Shown here: positions 5,052 through 7,459 of the stretch, one piece after another
Layout: each line of letters starts with the position of its first letter
Numbering within the stretch: the first letter of the stretch is position 1
Source of the DNA: an uncultured Eubacterium sp.
GTDB lineage: Bacteria; Bacillota; Clostridia; Lachnospirales; Lachnospiraceae
Assembly (NCBI GenBank): GCA_905236295.1
Contig: CAJOQF010000035.1
Location: 1 to 7,459 of the forward strand
Length of the DNA: 7,459 nt
Direction of reading: 5' to 3'
Position numbers and translations under genes: made by a program
The notes under the pieces: generated by a model
Told to the model about the DNA's origin: nothing
What the model saw: the letters and a program-made list of their open reading frames with translations, nothing else
Databases searched by the model: none

Positions 5052-5306
5052 ATGGATAAAATATCAGATGGAGTAAGAAAGATATTGCTTGCAGGCGTGG
5101 GGGCTATCGCTACAACAGCAGAGAAGTCCAAGGACATTCTTGACGATCTTGTTGAAGCAGGAGAGCTTACCGTAGAGCAGGGCAAGGCATTAAACGAAGA
5201 ACTCAAACACACTTTCAAGAACACTACACCTGAGGAGAAGGCTGACAGCATTATCGGAAAACTCAGTGAGGAAGAGCTTGAGGCATTGAAGGCAAAGCTT
5301 TCATAA
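5052..5306 (+). CDS. Small phasin-like helical protein
   Basis: The predicted product is an 84-aa protein with no signal peptide. The start at 5052 is chosen because AGGAGG (5039-5044) sits 7 nt upstream. The frame is open 15 codons further, but those codons overlap the ribosome-binding site and have no site of their own. Residues 1-27 form an amphipathic stretch with a hydrophobic ILLAGVGAIATTAEKSK segment, like the start of phasin-family proteins. Residues 28-52 (DDLVEAGELTVEQGKALNEEL) match the typical phasin-like 'L..GELT.EQGK.L..EL' helix, and 60-84 are a charged helix. Phasins coat polyhydroxyalkanoate granules or bind hydrophobic surfaces, but nothing here shows that this organism makes such granules, so the name describes sequence similarity only. 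It lies 63 bp before the UbiB gene with a terminator in between, which suggests the two act together. A role as a small helical partner of the membrane-bound UbiB protein is an inference. Confidence 0.75.
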   Translation: MDKISDGVRKILLAGVGAIATTAEKSKDILDDLVEAGELTVEQGKALNEELKHTFKNTTPEEKADSIIGKLSEEELEALKAKLS

Positions 5307-5323
5307 GAAGCATGCAAAATATG

Positions 5324-5350
5324 ACCCGCAGCCTAAGGGTTGCGGGTTTT
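5324..5350 (+). terminator. Intercistronic Rho-independent terminator between the phasin-like and UbiB genes
   Basis: ACCCGCAGCC (5324-5333) pairs with GGTTGCGGGT (5338-5347) over 10 positions with one G-T pair and a TAAG loop. A T-run and an AAATTTT tail follow. It stands 17 nt after the phasin-like stop and just before the UbiB ribosome-binding site at 5358-5362. No separate UbiB promoter is seen, so partial termination here probably makes the small protein more abundant than UbiB. Confidence 0.75.
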
Positions 5351-5369
5351 AAATTTTAGGAGAATGTAT

Positions 5370-6968
5370 ATGTCTGAATACACTTTCAAGGAGCAGAGTG
5401 CGCGCTTCTGGGAGATCGTGGCAGTCTTAAAAAAACACAAGATCATGAAGGGACTGACACCACAGAAAGCTCGCGCGGTTTTAGAAGATCTCGGTCCTAC
5501 TTATATCAAGCTTGGACAGATACTCTCGCTTCACTCAGATATACTTCCAAAAGAATATTGTAAAGAGCTGGAGACACTGAGATCCGATGCGGCTCCCATG
5601 CCGTTTGAGGAAGTTAAGGATATTCTCTCGGACACATACGGCAGACCGGTCGAAGAACTGTTCAGCTACATAGATGAGAGAGCGCTGGGCTCCGCCTCGA
5701 TAGCGCAGGTTCACAGAGCGCGATTAAAGGATGGCATGGATGTTGTCATCAAGGTGCAGAGGAGAGGAATATACGAGACCATGTCGCAGGATATGGCTCT
5801 TCTCCACAAGGGAGCAAAGTTTCTTAAGTACAATTCGAATTTCGGCGCAGTCGACTTTGGACAGGTTATCGATGAGATGTGGGCGGTCGCCCTTGAGGAG
5901 ATGAACTTCCAAAAAGAAAGTTCGAATATACTGGAGTTTGCCCGCTGTAATGAGAATGTAAAGTATTTTGAATGCCCGAGACTTGTTCCTGAGCTTACGA
6001 CGAGCCATGCGCTCGTCATGGAATATGTGGATGGCTATTCCCTTGACAAGGACAGGAAGACGCTTATTGCCAAGGGTTATGATCTCACCGAGATCGGCTA
6101 TAAGTTTGCGGACAATTACTTAAAGCAGATATTAAATGATGGATTCTTCCATGCGGATCCTCATCCCGGAAACTTGCGTATCAGAGACGGCAAGATAGTC
6201 TGGCTCGATATGGGCATGATGGGAAGGATCTCCGCCAGAGACAGAGACATCATAGACAATATCATCCGCGGCATCTCAAACAGGGATATCAACCAGATAA
6301 AGGACAATCTTCTGTCCATGTGCGAGATAAGAGGAAGGGTCGATCACCACAGGCTCTATCTTGACATCGATGATATCGTTACAAAGTATGCCAGTGCGAT
6401 CCTTGGAGATATCAAGGTGTCGGCTGTGATCAACGATCTGTTCGAGGCTATCGGAAGGAACAATATCCGCATTCCGGCAAATCTGACCATGCTTGTGAGA
6501 GGACTTGCCACCATAGAGGGAGTGGTAGCGGCTCTTGATCCCGAAATTGATGTTATGAGCGTTGTCCGTGCCAGGGCAAAGAGCAGATTCTGGGAGACCT
6601 TTGATCTGCAAAAAGAGATCAAAAACTCAAGCAAGGTCATACACAATTCGTTCCGAAAAGCGCTTGAGATTCCGGGAGTATCCTCGGACATCCTTCGTAT
6701 GATCATGAAGGGTCAGACGAGATTTTCGCTCGAACACCATGTGGCGAAGGACTTTGACAAGCTCCTTAGAAAGCTTGTCATGGATCTGGTTATCGGTCTG
6801 GTTGTGGCGGCTCTCCTTGTGGGCTCGTCGATCATCTGCCTGACGGATATGGAGTTAAAGTTATTCGGAATACCGGTGCTTGGATTTGTCGGCTATCTGG
6901 TGGCGTTCGGCCTTGCGCTATGGCTGATATTCAGATATCTAAAAAGTATTAAAGACAAGAGAAAATGA
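5370..6968 (+). CDS. AarF/UbiB-family atypical kinase-like ATPase, membrane-anchored
   Basis: This is a 532-aa protein of the AarF/ABC1/UbiB family of protein-kinase-like ATPases. Residues 39-50 hold the KxGQ signature (PTYIKLGQ, K47-Q50) that blocks the usual kinase site. The A-rich loop ALGSASIAQVH is at 105-115, the VIK lysine is K128, and the acidic helix LEEMNFQKESSN (175-186) corresponds to the family's ExD region. The catalytic loop HADPHPGN is at 261-268, and the metal-binding LDMG is at 279-282. All key residues are present, so it should be active. Two membrane helices, about 471-491 and 500-522, anchor the C-terminus, with a basic tail. In proteobacteria and mitochondria the family supports ubiquinone synthesis. 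An anaerobic Firmicute is unlikely to make ubiquinone, so its role in lipid or isoprenoid handling is unknown. The start at 5370 is preferred because AGGAG (5358-5362) is 7 nt upstream. The in-frame ATG at 5364 is only 1 nt from that site, and the TTG at 5340 lies inside the terminator stem. Confidence 0.9.
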   Translation: MSEYTFKEQSARFWEIVAVLKKHKIMKGLTPQKARAVLEDLGPTYIKLGQILSLHSDILPKEYCKELETLRSDAAPMPFEEVKDILSDTYGRPVEELFSYIDERALGSASIAQVHRARLKDGMDVVIKVQRRGIYETMSQDMALLHKGAKFLKYNSNFGAVDFGQVIDEMWAVALEEMNFQKESSNILEFARCNENVKYFECPRLVPELTTSHALVMEYVDGYSLDKDRKTLIAKGYDLTEIGYKFADNYLKQILNDGFFHADPHPGNLRIRDGKIVWLDMGMMGRISARDRDIIDNIIRGISNRDINQIKDNLLSMCEIRGRVDHHRLYLDIDDIVTKYASAILGDIKVSAVINDLFEAIGRNNIRIPANLTMLVRGLATIEGVVAALDPEIDVMSVVRARAKSRFWETFDLQKEIKNSSKVIHNSFRKALEIPGVSSDILRMIMKGQTRFSLEHHVAKDFDKLLRKLVMDLVIGLVVAALLVGSSIICLTDMELKLFGIPVLGFVGYLVAFGLALWLIFRYLKSIKDKRK

Positions 6969-7009
6969 AAAACGCATCCAAAACACGACAGTGCGATGGA
7001 TGCGTTTTT
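6968..7009. terminator. Strong bidirectional terminator between convergent genes
   Basis: AAAAACGCATCCA (6968-6980) and TGGATGCGTTTTT (6997-7009) are perfectly complementary over 13 bp. The 16-nt loop contains a small inner CAC/GTG pairing. The left arm begins on the last base of the UbiB stop codon, and the right foot is 20 bp from the stop of the minus-strand symporter. The A-run and T-run at the feet let it end transcription from both sides. Confidence 0.9.
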
Positions 7010-7028
7010 GGTGTGTAAAAGTTATTGT

Positions 7029-7459
7029 TTATATGGATTCAAATTCCTTTATGATCTCCGGTGACGGTTTCTTGTCAAGCAGGCTGACAATGACGATCAC
7101 AGCGCATGAAATGATAAACGCCGGGAGCAGTTCATATATATCCCACGCTCCTCCGATAGGTCTGATGGCATATTTCCAAACGAAGGTCATGACTCCGCCT
7201 GCGATCATTCCCCAGAGAGCGCCGTTTCTGGTTGTTCTCTTCCAGAAAAGCGAAAACAGCATAATTGGTCCGAATGCCGCACCGAATCCGGCCCATGCAA
7301 ACGATACTATCTTAAATATCGAGCTGTCCGGATTTCTCGCAAGAAAGATGCCGATGATCGCGATCACAATTACGGTACCCCTTGCAACCAGCATTGACTT
7401 CTTCTTTGAGAGTTTAAGACCAAAGCATTCCGCAAAGAGGTTTTGTGAAATGCTTGATG
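7029..7459 (-). CDS. putP: C-terminal part of a sodium:solute symporter, PutP-like (sodium/proline symporter type)
   Basis: A minus-strand frame is open from the window end (first full codon at 7457) to TAA at 7029-7031, giving the last 142 residues. The ATG at 7394 is internal, because the frame stays open upstream of it with family-like sequence. SSISQNLFAECFG followed by a basic stretch and LVAR matches the PutP region 'SSALTEDLYKAF...R' after the sodium-site helix. FAWAGFGAAFGP and FWKRTTRNGALWGM are hallmark segments of the sodium/proline symporter subfamily. Four membrane helices are visible (starting near MLVAR, FKIVSF, GALWGM and LLPAFI), ending in a charged cytoplasmic tail KKPSPEIIKEFESI. 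The Ser/Thr residues that bind sodium in E. coli PutP lie just outside the window. Proline is the likely substrate by similarity, but another amino acid or small solute is possible. The gene converges on the UbiB gene and shares its terminator. Confidence 0.85.
   Translation of the reverse strand, partial: SSISQNLFAECFGLKLSKKKSMLVARGTVIVIAIIGIFLARNPDSSIFKIVSFAWAGFGAAFGPIMLFSLFWKRTTRNGALWGMIAGGVMTFVWKYAIRPIGGAWDIYELLPAFIISCAVIVIVSLLDKKPSPEIIKEFESI

Noticed and set aside
4982..5317. Minus-strand 111-aa frame covering the phasin-like gene
   Set aside because: It is the antisense of a gene with a strong ribosome-binding site and recognisable sequence; Ser-rich composition is typical of a shadow frame.

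Overview
The window looks like a stretch of chromosome from a low-to-mid GC Firmicute, most likely a gut or rumen member of the Lachnospiraceae (Butyrivibrio/Roseburia/Eubacterium type). The evidence is strong AGGAGG ribosome-binding sites, TTGACA/TATAAT-type promoters, hairpin-plus-U terminators, a Cthe_2159-like secreted beta-helix protein with a lysine-rich C-terminal domain, and a phasin-like gene next to an AarF/UbiB gene. The genus is an inference. No transposase, integrase, CRISPR array, rRNA or tRNA was seen.

Layout from left to right: (1) the 3' end of a plus-strand gene, probably a spermidine synthase (polyamine aminopropyltransferase), closed by a 14-bp perfect hairpin. (2) A 508-bp intergenic region with several inverted and direct repeats, a possible minus-strand structured element, and the probable promoter of the next gene. 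(3) A large secreted protein (810 aa): signal peptide, right-handed beta-helix carbohydrate-binding region with recurring DDGI turns, a Pro/Gly/Met-rich tandem repeat, an acidic Ser/Thr linker and a very cationic C-terminal domain. (4) A 224-bp intergenic region with a near-consensus promoter, a palindrome at the predicted +1, and a strong terminator about 60 nt downstream. This would make a transcript of about 85 nt, a candidate small RNA or attenuated leader. (5) A B12-binding-domain radical SAM protein (496 aa). (6) A phasin-like 84-aa protein, an intercistronic terminator, then an AarF/UbiB-type atypical kinase (532 aa) with two C-terminal membrane helices. (7) A 13-bp bidirectional terminator separating this from a convergent minus-strand sodium:solute symporter of the PutP type, cut by the window end.

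The phasin-like gene and the UbiB gene form a probable two-gene unit, with readthrough of the terminator between them likely setting their ratio. The surface protein, the radical SAM gene and the symporter look like independent transcription units. Most of the window is ordinary chromosome. The items most worth a second look are the short promoter-palindrome-terminator unit at 3265-3388, the minus-strand element at about 286-476, the charge-polarised surface protein, and the phasin-UbiB pairing in an organism unlikely to make ubiquinone.
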